From a virus: DNA of 20,931 nucleotides. The stretch is from positions 1-20,931 of IMG/VR virus record IMGVR_UViG_3300045999_007595; one strand, written 5' to 3'. Position numbers and translations under genes: made by a program. Positions 13,988 through 20,931 of the stretch are shown here, piece by piece (position 1 is the first letter of the stretch; each line of letters starts with the position of its first letter). The notes under the pieces are model-generated. The model saw only the letters and a list, made by a program, of their open reading frames with translations. It searched no databases and was not told where the DNA came from.

Positions 13988-14524
13988 TTTATTTGTGTTT
14001 AGTTTTGCAACTGCTTTTGATGCTTCTTTCTTTTCAGTAATGAAGCCTAATTTCTTAGCTTGGTCGGCTGTGAAGTAACTTTCGCTTGCCATCAATGCAA
14101 GTAGTTTGTCAACCTTTTGACCTGTTTTGTTGGCGTAAAAATTCGCTAATCTGTTTTCAATTTCCTTTAAAGAATCGGCATATTTTTGAATCTCATCGGC
14201 ATCGCCTACAGGTGCGCCCCAAGGGTTATGAATCATAAACTGAGAGTTCTCAGTCATAATTCTACTTTCACCTGCCAATGCAATGACTGTGGCGATTGAT
14301 GCACACATGCCATAAATTTCGGTATTGACTGTAACGCCTTTACCTTTTAATGATTCTAAATAGTCATAGATAGCAAAACCTTCATCAACCGAACCGCCTG
14401 GGGAATTGATAATAACATTGACCGTATCGCCATCTTTTGCGGCTTGGCATTGGTTCAAAATAGTGGATAGGTTGGTTTCCCATCCAATTTCCCCAAAGCA
14501 ATAAATGTTAAATACTTCTGCCAT
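13499..14524 (-). CDS. ClpP-like prohead protease fused to a scaffold domain
   Basis: The start is ATG 14524; the longer frame from TTG 14533 is not needed. Residues 1-165 form a ClpP-family serine protease: INSPGGSVDEG (about 40-50), catalytic Ser 76 in GMCASIA and His 99 in MIHNP. From about residue 180 onward the protein changes to an acidic, low-complexity region (LEDGTEVTIETEAAEPAVGD) and a coiled coil (EEMEALKAENSRLTAELETA...), ending in a Lys-rich tail. This is the scaffold part, as in protease-scaffold fusions of lambda type. It acts in prohead assembly and maturation. An internal ATG at 13987 could produce the scaffold alone. Confidence 0.82.
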   Translation of the reverse strand: MAEVFNIYCFGEIGWETNLSTILNQCQAAKDGDTVNVIINSPGGSVDEGFAIYDYLESLKGKGVTVNTEIYGMCASIATVIALAGESRIMTENSQFMIHNPWGAPVGDADEIQKYADSLKEIENRLANFYANKTGQKVDKLLALMASESYFTADQAKKLGFITEKKEASKAVAKLNTNKMSQTKPAVDKSIVAKIQRLFKALVDGEQPKALTTTLEDGTEVTIETEAAEPAVGDVVTVNGESAPDGSHTLADGSVIVTEGGVITEVVMASYKEDEEEMEALKAENSRLTAELETANNALKDFEAKLNQTTKAFAQQRKGFTPKAKPADPNAKRFTKEDLKK

Positions 14525-14554
14525 CGGATGCAAAAATCCGTTTATATTAGCCGC

Positions 14555-15085
14555 ATGAATTCACCCAAAAAGGTAAAAGTTGGAATAGTTGGCTTGGGAT
14601 GGTCTAAGCCAACGGAACGCCCTGACTGTGATTATGTGATTGGCGTAAACGATGCGCCAAATTATTGTAATAGGATAGTAGTGGTTGACAACCCTAGTGT
14701 ATTTGATGAGTATAGGCTTTACCAAATAAACATTCATCCTGCCTTACTTTGGTCAAATGTTTATGATTGGGCAATGCTTCGCCCTTGCTTTAATTTCAAA
14801 CTTCACCCAGTTCGCGGCAACATGCAATGTATTTTGAATGGTGAGATACCGCAATCAATTACATCGATTATACCTGCCATCGGAACGGCTTACGCCACCT
14901 TTGGCAAAACAGCACAATACAAACTTTACGGTGTTGACTTGTTGGGGCATCAATCCTTATCGGATAAAGAAAAGGTGCAAATGATTTCAAAGCACCTGTT
15001 TGATTTGGGCAAGTTAATTGACCTTAGCTTTGGAAGTCTGCATAAGGATTCGCCACTTTCTCAAGTGCTACCAAATTACCCATAA
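14555..15085 (+). CDS. Lone + strand gene, Rossmann-like protein, possible glycan-related enzyme
   Basis: ATG 14555 (MNSPKKVKVGIVGLGWSKP) is preferred over 14528, which would touch the divergent protease start. The 176-residue protein begins with a nucleotide-binding-like beta strand and Gly-rich turn (VGIVGLGWSKP), then DYVIGVNDAP, IVVVDNPSVFDEY, NFKLHPVRGN, SIIPAIGTAYATFG and LYGVDLLGHQSLSDKE. The pattern recalls DUF115/sialyltransferase-like phage proteins but is not a firm match. It stands alone against the late genes, with a possible TATATTAG promoter element at 14543-14550. Its 3' end overlaps the convergent glycosyltransferase gene by 62 nt. It may be a late-inserted moron. Confidence 0.6.
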   Translation: MNSPKKVKVGIVGLGWSKPTERPDCDYVIGVNDAPNYCNRIVVVDNPSVFDEYRLYQINIHPALLWSNVYDWAMLRPCFNFKLHPVRGNMQCILNGEIPQSITSIIPAIGTAYATFGKTAQYKLYGVDLLGHQSLSDKEKVQMISKHLFDLGKLIDLSFGSLHKDSPLSQVLPNYP

Positions 15086-15770
15086 CATAGGCTGGCATCG
15101 GTGGCTTCCACGATTTGTAATATTCAATCGATTGCTCAATCGTTCGTTGAATGTTCGGGTATGCTGATGAGTTGCGTAGCTTGCGCCCAATATCATTTCG
15201 CACATAAGAGTAGTGATGCATTTCACATTCGTTACGTGGAAGGACCAACACATTATTGCTTGGTAACTTTCGGGTAGGATCGGCAAGCACTGACCATTGA
15301 ACATACTCTTTAAATACACGCCCCTTAAAAACTTTGTAAAGCAAAGGCACGTAGTATCGCTCAGGCTCTGAATAGCGATGGTATCTGTCACCGTAATAAG
15401 TTTGCATTTGACAAGCTGAAGCATCATAACCATCACGGTTCATCTTCACAGCAACTCGCATAATTTGATGTGGATCATAAATCTCATCACAATCGATGGT
15501 CATAAATAAAGTGCAACCTGCATCCATGCAAGCGGTGTATCCGATGTTTCGCTTTTCCAATTCGTTTTGGTGTCGTGTCAATGCAGCATTGGGTAGGTAC
15601 TCAATCAATCGGTCAAAGCCCAATGGTAAATTGGGCATGTAGTGTTCACCACTATTGGATTGATAGGAATAAACTCCCACAACGTAATCAGCAAATTGCC
15701 TTACCCAATGCAAAGATTCTGGAAGGTGTTCGTCACCATCCCAAATGTTATAGGCTACTCCGATTTTCAT
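15024..15770 (-). CDS. Glycosyltransferase-like protein (GT2-like)
   Basis: This 248-residue protein opens with a beta strand (MKIGVAYNIWDGDEHLPESL), then YVVGVYSYQSNSG and a DxD-type motif in FMTIDCDEIYDP (about residues 90-100). These features are consistent with the nucleotide-sugar-binding GT-A fold. The C-terminal half is rich in Tyr, Arg and His. It belongs to a block of glycan-type genes between the tape measure and the head genes and is coupled to the upstream small gene by ATGA (15767-15770). Acceptor unknown: a virion protein, host surface glycan or modified DNA are all possible. Confidence 0.6.
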   Translation of the reverse strand: MKIGVAYNIWDGDEHLPESLHWVRQFADYVVGVYSYQSNSGEHYMPNLPLGFDRLIEYLPNAALTRHQNELEKRNIGYTACMDAGCTLFMTIDCDEIYDPHQIMRVAVKMNRDGYDASACQMQTYYGDRYHRYSEPERYYVPLLYKVFKGRVFKEYVQWSVLADPTRKLPSNNVLVLPRNECEMHHYSYVRNDIGRKLRNSSAYPNIQRTIEQSIEYYKSWKPPMPAYVMGNLVALEKVANPYADFQS

Positions 15771-16024
15771 AAAACAATGGGTTCAAACTTCATTAATTCC
15801 AATTCAACTTTTACGTTTCTATAATATTCCAATGAATGAAACGCTTGCGAAAATTGAGAATATTGCAAGCCAACTGTCATTGCTTCTAATTGGCTAATAA
15901 ACATATTCACTGCAAACAATGCGCCTTCTTTTGCAAAGTCAAAAAAGCATTCTTCATCGTAACCTTCGCCATCCCATCTAAATTGGTAAAGCATATTTTC
16001 GGCTTCTTCTTTCGGTGTTTTCAT
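15767..16024 (-). CDS. Small phage protein, paralogue of the 4443-4643 product (85 aa)
   Basis: It shares the pattern KTPKEEAENMLYQF ... AKEGALFAVNMFISQL ... EYYRNVKVELELM with the MTPKEQAKELI protein of the + operon, the same order of helices with an insertion. Function unknown. ATGA overlaps couple it to both neighbours (16021-16024 and 15767-15770). Having two copies in one window, on opposite strands and in different transcription units, suggests a duplicated accessory family. Confidence 0.6.
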   Translation of the reverse strand: MKTPKEEAENMLYQFRWDGEGYDEECFFDFAKEGALFAVNMFISQLEAMTVGLQYSQFSQAFHSLEYYRNVKVELELMKFEPIVL

Positions 16025-16674
16025 CCCTTAAATATTGTATCATTCGCGCTCCAATCAACATTGGGAGCAGCATAGTAATAAAGTGCAATTGACTTACGGC
16101 TGCGATTCTCAGGGCATTGAAGCGGCTCAGGGTGTCCGTGCCATGATTTGTCCGATGTGCTAAATATTGCCATCGTTCCAAGTTCGGGCAATACCCTTAC
16201 AACTTCATTAAGTTGCTCATCGTAAAGTTTTAAGTGACCGCCCCATTCTTCCTGCCAATCTTCATTTAGATAAATCAAAACATTCAGCACCCTATCAGCA
16301 CCCCAATAACCATGTTTATCAAAGTCAACATGAATTCCTAATTTCCCACCACGTTTGATTTCGTGATAACCACCGCCAATTAAGTAAGGGTCGGGCATTA
16401 AGTGTGGGATGCCTGTCAATTCACTTAGCCACAAAAGAAAAGGTTCGGAGTTAAGATAGTGAACCAACTGCTTTGCATCCAATCCTAGTTTGCTTTCACC
16501 ATGCGTAACCAATTTACGCTCATGCTTGTTGTCAAACTTGCGGTCTGCAATTTTGTTAAGGTCTGGAAACTCATTGGCCACATGCTGAATTAATGGCCAA
16601 TCTAATTTAAACACTGCATGTGGGAACGGTGCAGCGTTTATGTAGGCTTTATGGTCGGGGTGTGGTAGGTTCAT
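16021..16674 (-). CDS. 2-oxoglutarate/Fe(II)-dependent oxygenase
   Basis: This 217-residue protein has the 2OG-Fe(II) oxygenase signature: HxD at His 115/Asp 117 (GIHVDFD), the distal iron ligand probably His 179 (SWHGHPEPL), and the 2OG-binding basic residue in RSRKSIALYYY (Arg 193). The core beta segment GADRVLNVLIYLNED is typical of the prolyl-4-hydroxylase-like group. It hydroxylates an unknown substrate. Lying between glycosyltransferase genes, it may act on a sugar, a protein or a nucleobase, but nothing in the sequence selects among these. Overlaps the upstream gene by 26 nt. Confidence 0.8.
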   Translation of the reverse strand: MNLPHPDHKAYINAAPFPHAVFKLDWPLIQHVANEFPDLNKIADRKFDNKHERKLVTHGESKLGLDAKQLVHYLNSEPFLLWLSELTGIPHLMPDPYLIGGGYHEIKRGGKLGIHVDFDKHGYWGADRVLNVLIYLNEDWQEEWGGHLKLYDEQLNEVVRVLPELGTMAIFSTSDKSWHGHPEPLQCPENRSRKSIALYYYAAPNVDWSANDTIFKG

Positions 16675-17314
16675 TTTTCAAAAGTAAATAATTTTTGTAT
16701 TGCTCATGCGTCATTCCGCTAGGTAAGAAGTCATGTGTTTTGGATTCCAAATGAATAACCTTTGAATCTCTTATCAGTGCATGTTTGATGTTGTGCTTTT
16801 GGATTTGGTCAGCATACCAATTGTCTTGATACCAAAACCCCAATTCCATCGGAAACAAATTTATGGGTTGAATCTTTTCAATTACACTTCGCTTGAAAAA
16901 AAGAAACCATCCACAAACTTGATAGGATGTGCGATAACCTTCCCACACTTCGGGTGCATTGTCGTGAAGCCTAAGTGTCGGGTCAAGTGATGAGCAACTT
17001 TCGTAACTCGATTCAATCAACTCATCCAAGTAACCTTCTTGCGGCTCGATGTCATTGTTTGCAATGATGTAAGCGTAAGCATGACCAGCAACTTTTAAGC
17101 CCAACAAAACAGATTGATTGTAATTGAACTTTTCGCGGATGTTATGAACCACCGTGCAATCCCTATACTTAAAAGTGCATGGGTTCGATTCAACCAATAC
17201 CACTTCAAGTTCATGTTTGCCTTTGTGCTGATGCAGCAAGTCAATTGCATTTTGAGTCATTTCACACAATTGCTGCGTGAAGCTACCTGTTAGCATGATG
17301 ACCTTTACCTGCAT
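16649..17314 (-). CDS. GT2-type glycosyltransferase
   Basis: The N-terminal strand MQVKVIMLTGSF and LEVVLVESNP are followed by FNYNQSVLLGLKVAGHAYAY and the acidic motif IIANNDIEP (about 88-96), the nucleotide-sugar/metal site of GT-A enzymes. WFLFFKRSVIEKIQP and FWYQDNWYADQI are typical of the later acceptor region in small GT2 proteins. 221 residues. The gene overlaps the 3' end of the next glycosyltransferase by 10 nt and precedes the oxygenase. Sugar and acceptor not determinable. Confidence 0.75.
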   Translation of the reverse strand: MQVKVIMLTGSFTQQLCEMTQNAIDLLHQHKGKHELEVVLVESNPCTFKYRDCTVVHNIREKFNYNQSVLLGLKVAGHAYAYIIANNDIEPQEGYLDELIESSYESCSSLDPTLRLHDNAPEVWEGYRTSYQVCGWFLFFKRSVIEKIQPINLFPMELGFWYQDNWYADQIQKHNIKHALIRDSKVIHLESKTHDFLPSGMTHEQYKNYLLLKNEPTTPRP

Positions 17315-17949
17315 AACAATTGTGATTTCTTTGCCAAATGTAAATACTTTTGGTAATCTGCGCCAATATTATTTTTAAGCCAGTTCGGATCGGATTTGTA
17401 TTGACTGAAGTTCTTTCGATGCCCGACACCGCCACATTGACCAATGCCGTGCTTAATGCCAACTACCAAAGGAAATAGTGGAACAAAGTATGCGCCTTGG
17501 TGCGCTTTGCAAAGGTGAATGTCGAGCCAAATCTCGCTTTCAACTGGGAACTTGAACTCAACATCCAACCTAAGCAACATCGCGCACATACTCGAACGCC
17601 CTGCGTGAACACTATGCCAATATTGGTTAGTGCCTATGTGATAGTAATGTGAATCGGATATGCCAACGACTTCGGGCTTACCTGATTGTTCCCAAAAGTT
17701 AAGCAATCGCTCAACGTATTCAGGATGATACCAATCATCATCTTCAAACACAACTGCCACCGTGCAACCTTTGGCTTTCGCTTTCTCGATTGCTACCTTA
17801 TACCGGTAAGTTAAATCAGTTGGGAATATAGTTTGCGGTTCGTCAACCACAATGTGTTCACACTTGACCGTTTGCCTTTTAACATACTCTCTGCAAAGGT
17901 GCATAAAGTCTTGTCTTTTGCCTAGTGTTGGGGTTATTGCTGCAACCAT
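17305..17949 (-). CDS. GT2-type glycosyltransferase
   Basis: This 214-residue protein begins MVAAITPTLGKRQDFMHLC and has the strong motif VVFEDDDWYHPEYVERLLNF (about 67-86), in which EDDDWY is the DxD-type catalytic/metal site of GT2 enzymes. IVVDEPQ is the second beta strand. It is a different subtype from its neighbour. The start overlaps the preceding small HTH gene by 16 nt. Likely part of a small glycan-modification block for virion or cell surface. Confidence 0.78.
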   Translation of the reverse strand: MVAAITPTLGKRQDFMHLCREYVKRQTVKCEHIVVDEPQTIFPTDLTYRYKVAIEKAKAKGCTVAVVFEDDDWYHPEYVERLLNFWEQSGKPEVVGISDSHYYHIGTNQYWHSVHAGRSSMCAMLLRLDVEFKFPVESEIWLDIHLCKAHQGAYFVPLFPLVVGIKHGIGQCGGVGHRKNFSQYKSDPNWLKNNIGADYQKYLHLAKKSQLLCR

Positions 17950-18161
17950 TTTAATGCTTGATAAACTGTTTTAATTGAAATTTTGTATTGGTCTGCAACC
18001 TGCTGTTTTGCCACGGTCTTTTTTACTCCCATCTTTTCCAATGCATCAACATCAAAATAGATGTCGCGATACATAAGTACTTTATAAGAAATAACACCAG
18101 CTTGACAAAGATTGGTCAATGTTCCATCGGATGTGGCTTTGATAATTATTTCTTTTCTCAT
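17934..18161 (-). CDS. Small helix-turn-helix protein (75 aa)
   Basis: The C-terminal third (KTVAKQQVADQYKISIKTVYQALKWLQ) reads as a helix-turn-helix of the kind found in transposase-like or MerR/Trp-repressor-like small proteins. The N-terminal half is a short beta-rich part. Coupled by ATGA to the tape-measure gene and overlapping the glycosyltransferase. It could regulate late genes or bind DNA in another way; no family assigned. Confidence 0.5.
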   Translation of the reverse strand: MRKEIIIKATSDGTLTNLCQAGVISYKVLMYRDIYFDVDALEKMGVKKTVAKQQVADQYKISIKTVYQALKWLQQ

Positions 18162-20931
18162 AATTGACCTGCTACTTGAACCTGCCTTGCATCGGTGAAA
18201 CCTTTGTCAATATCGCTTACCCTTACCACTGGCGGTGGCAATGATGCAAGTATTTGAGCAAGTCCTTCGTTCGGATTGTTTGGAATTGTTGGGTTTAAAT
18301 TGACCACGCCTGTTGCATATTTATGTGGCGAATTTAGAAAATTTAATAAACCAGGAAACTTTTGTTCCGCATATTGTGTTCCATCAGCTGTAATAACTGA
18401 TTCACCTTTACTCAACCATGCAGGAATTGAATCCGATGTTTGAGTACCCGGACCTTCCAAGCCTACTACACCTGTGGCGAAGCCCGGAGCGGAAGGTGGC
18501 TTTTGTGATGCAATCAATCCGATTTGACTTGCTGTTAATCCAGCAGCAATAGCTACACCAGCTGGGCCTAGTAAAGCAAACGCTTTCAAAGCGGCTTGCG
18601 CTCCATTTATAATTGCAGTTACAATGTTTAAAGCCTTTTCAGCATTGAATTGCTTAACCTGTAAATCATAAGCCTTACGTGCTGCTTCGGCATTTATATC
18701 AGCTATTCTTTTCTGCTTTTCTTCTTCGCTTAATGTACTTTTTTCAATCGCTGCTATTTCTGCATCTCTAACACTATTGATGCCATCAATTTGCCGTTGA
18801 TACCTTTCATTGACTTGCGATGCAAGCGCACTTAAAGATTGAACTGCAAATTGAATTGTTTCATCAATCTTTGTTGCTTCTTCTGGAGTTGCACCAAATA
18901 ACTGACCAATAGTTAACGGTGGGTTTTCTGTTTGAGATTGTTTAACTGTATTTTGCGCACCAATCAATGCTTGCTTAATCTTTTCGATATTAGCAAGCTC
19001 CTGAGCTGTCAACACTCCATCAATATCAGCCAATTGTTGCGCTAGTGCTAATTGTTGTTCTACATACCTTAGATTTATTTCAGCTTTGCGCTTTGCTTTT
19101 TCTTGTTCAGTAGCCACTGAATTATCAACGGCTGCCAATTCATTTTGCAGCAAAGTGTCATTTAAAGAAAGCTGATTATTGATTTGCTCTTGATTAAACT
19201 TTTCAGTTATATCATTAATGCCCTTTTGTTTAATTCTTTCAATATCAACTTGAGCAATGCCAGATGCTTTTAATTCGCGCTCTTGTTTCTTAAATCCTTC
19301 TTCAAATATTTTAATTCGTGTTTCCAAACTATCCGATTCAAGTTCAAGCAATGTTAATGCGTTCTTTTCTTGCGCTTCTGTTTGCTTCAACAAAAGTTCA
19401 TTGTCAAACTTTAACACTGCATCAGCTTTAGCCTTATTGATTGCGGCACGTAAAGCAATATCCTTTTCGCCTTGCCCTTTTATTGTCTTTAACTCATCGT
19501 CAAAAGACTTTATTAATTGTTCCCTTTCGGTCAATAAATACTTTTCATTTAATGCCGCAATTTTATCAAGATACTCTTTTTCTTCAGCGGCTCTTTTTTC
19601 TTGATTATCTTTTAATTTATCACTTGTTTCGGTTGCCGTGTTAATAACAGAAACTGCATAGTCTGTATTTATATTGTTTAATTTATTTGTCAAATCAGTT
19701 ACTTGTCTAACCAATTCACCATACCTTTTGGCACTAACATCAGTAGACTTCTTTTCAAGTTCTGCTTGCTTTTGAACGGCTGCAATTTGATTTTTAAGTG
19801 TTGCGTTCTGAGCATCGTTTTGTAACTTTCTCAATTTTGAAGTATCTTTCCCTAATGCTTCTTGAAGTTTTATTTGCCTTTCAAAACTATCATTGGTAAG
19901 GTTGCCTAACCTTTCTTGCGAAGCGATTTGGCTATCCAATGCCGCCTGTTGCGCTCTGTAACCTTTTGTTAATTCCTTTTGCTTTTCAACATTCTCATCG
20001 GTTAATCCTAAGAAGTTTTTGACTGAACCAACAACCTTATCGAAGTTAGTTACCAATGCAATAATACCTGCAATCAACACGCTTATACCTGCGGTTGCAA
20101 GTGCAATGGCTTGCGCTGATGTAACACCAAACACCCTAGTAATTGCGGTAAGTGTTGCGGTGGCTGCGGTTTGTATTCCCTTTCTCGCAATATCAGCAGT
20201 GTCAAGTATCGCTCCCTTTTCTTTAATAACATTTGCCAATGCTAGGGCTGTGGCTACACCTTGTGTGGCTTTGGCTAATGCCTTTTGAGTATCTTCATTA
20301 TCGCCAAACTGTTGGCTTAATGCTTCAATGCCTTGTCCCAAAATGCCAACGGTTATCAATGCATCACCAAAGGCTCGCTTGATTGGGTTTTTTGGCTCAC
20401 GCTCCCCAAACTCATCAACCTTGCCTAGTGCTTGGTCAATTTGTAACTGAAGGTTTTGCGCTTCATTCGATGCATCTTTAAACTCCTGCGAATTAATGTC
20501 AAGTGAACCAAAACTAGCTTTGATGTCCTTTAACCTTTGCTGAAGTCCATCGAGTGACTTGCCATAATCTCCAACACTTCTTTGATTGTCACCGTATGAA
20601 CGCTCGGTTGCTTTTATCGATTCATTAAGATCGTTGGTTTGCTTTAATAACGCTTGCCCTTTTTCAGTGTTCTTTATTTCTTCAGCAGTCAATAAACTTA
20701 ACTCGCGCTTTAAGTTGCTTAGTAACGCTCTTTGCGCTGCTAAACTTTCACCATTCTGCTTTTGGGACTTGGTGGTGTTATCAATTACCTTTTGATTAGC
20801 ACGAAGTTCGGCAGTGTAAACTCGAATGTCCGAAGCGTTCTGAATGAATTGGTCACTAGTTTCTTCACCCTGCTCGGATAATTGTTTGTTAGCCGCCCTT
20901 AGCTTAGCAATTTCATCGGTTAGTTTTCGTA
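18158..20931 (-). CDS. Tail tape measure protein (5' end outside window)
   Basis: The reading frame has no stop up to the window edge, so at least 923 residues are present and the true start lies to the right; the in-frame TTG at 20692 is not the start. It is dominated by long coiled coils (Lys/Glu/Gln-rich heptads such as LRAANKQLSEQGEETSD and EEKEYLDKIAALNEKY), with hydrophobic segments around TSAQAIALATAGISVLIAGI and near the C-terminus (FALLGPAGVAIAAGL), the usual layout of tape-measure proteins. They set tail length and help DNA injection. The size predicts a long non-contractile or contractile tail. Confidence 0.85.
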   Translation of the reverse strand, partial: RKLTDEIAKLRAANKQLSEQGEETSDQFIQNASDIRVYTAELRANQKVIDNTTKSQKQNGESLAAQRALLSNLKRELSLLTAEEIKNTEKGQALLKQTNDLNESIKATERSYGDNQRSVGDYGKSLDGLQQRLKDIKASFGSLDINSQEFKDASNEAQNLQLQIDQALGKVDEFGEREPKNPIKRAFGDALITVGILGQGIEALSQQFGDNEDTQKALAKATQGVATALALANVIKEKGAILDTADIARKGIQTAATATLTAITRVFGVTSAQAIALATAGISVLIAGIIALVTNFDKVVGSVKNFLGLTDENVEKQKELTKGYRAQQAALDSQIASQERLGNLTNDSFERQIKLQEALGKDTSKLRKLQNDAQNATLKNQIAAVQKQAELEKKSTDVSAKRYGELVRQVTDLTNKLNNINTDYAVSVINTATETSDKLKDNQEKRAAEEKEYLDKIAALNEKYLLTEREQLIKSFDDELKTIKGQGEKDIALRAAINKAKADAVLKFDNELLLKQTEAQEKNALTLLELESDSLETRIKIFEEGFKKQERELKASGIAQVDIERIKQKGINDITEKFNQEQINNQLSLNDTLLQNELAAVDNSVATEQEKAKRKAEINLRYVEQQLALAQQLADIDGVLTAQELANIEKIKQALIGAQNTVKQSQTENPPLTIGQLFGATPEEATKIDETIQFAVQSLSALASQVNERYQRQIDGINSVRDAEIAAIEKSTLSEEEKQKRIADINAEAARKAYDLQVKQFNAEKALNIVTAIINGAQAALKAFALLGPAGVAIAAGLTASQIGLIASQKPPSAPGFATGVVGLEGPGTQTSDSIPAWLSKGESVITADGTQYAEQKFPGLLNFLNSPHKYATGVVNLNPTIPNNPNEGLAQILASLPPPVVRVSDIDKGFTDARQVQVAGQL

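Noticed and set aside
14525-14533. Longer start for the protease gene at 14533
   Set aside because: The codon is TTG and the ATG at 14524 is available and gives the normal ClpP-like N-terminus.
1243-16674. A 5mC to 5hmC to glucosyl-C DNA hypermodification pathway (C5 methyltransferase, 2OG oxygenase, glycosyltransferases)
   Set aside because: The oxygenase looks prolyl-hydroxylase-like rather than TET/JBP-like, the genes lie in separate transcription units 14 kb apart, and the glycosyltransferases resemble GT2 enzymes for glycans.

Overview
The window looks like DNA of a Bacteroidota (Bacteroidetes) phage or prophage. Supporting this are the AT-rich composition, A-rich leaders before the ATGs instead of strong Shine-Dalgarno sites, PKD/gliding-type secreted proteins, and phage tail-fibre wording (YVRGDGS) familiar from that phylum. 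No terminase, integrase, replication gene or plainly bacterial housekeeping gene is visible, so free phage versus prophage cannot be settled here.

Region 1 (1-3790, + strand) is the unusual part. It is an integron-like gene-cassette array with one incomplete cassette (secreted PKD/Ig-like protein) and five complete ones: a ~47-66 aa orphan, a C5-cytosine DNA methyltransferase, two related DPPY (beta-class N4/N6) DNA methyltransferases, and a Cys-rich small protein. Between consecutive genes lie five attC-like sites, each 132-134 bp long. Each has a TAAC left core, a GTTA right core and an imperfect 18-21 bp stem. The variable bases of a right core match the left core at the other end of the same cassette, not the one in the same site, as expected from integron recombination. 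Each site also carries the ATG and first 13-18 codons of the following gene, and several cassettes have no usable start of their own.

Region 2 (3790-4700, + strand) is a short coupled operon of four small phage-type genes. It starts after a perfect palindrome overlapping a possible promoter and ends at a bidirectional terminator where it meets the late genes.

Region 3 (4699-20931, almost all - strand) is the late region, read right to left: tape measure (cut by the window edge), a small HTH protein, two GT2-type glycosyltransferases, a 2OG-Fe(II) oxygenase, a small paralogue of a region-2 protein, a third glycosyltransferase-like gene, a single + strand gene, ClpP-like protease/scaffold, major capsid protein, probable tail-tube protein, a small unknown, portal, head-tail connector, a long fibre-like protein, a small unknown, two holin-like membrane proteins, a CHAP-like lipoprotein endolysin, a probable unimolecular spanin, and two secreted proteins, the last carrying a C-terminal domain of the type IX (gliding-associated) sorting kind. 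Most neighbours overlap by 4-85 nt, suggesting one translationally coupled transcript.

The likely biology is a phage whose anti-restriction methyltransferases sit in a recombinable cassette array. The late region supplies virion, lysis and surface/glycan-modifying functions.
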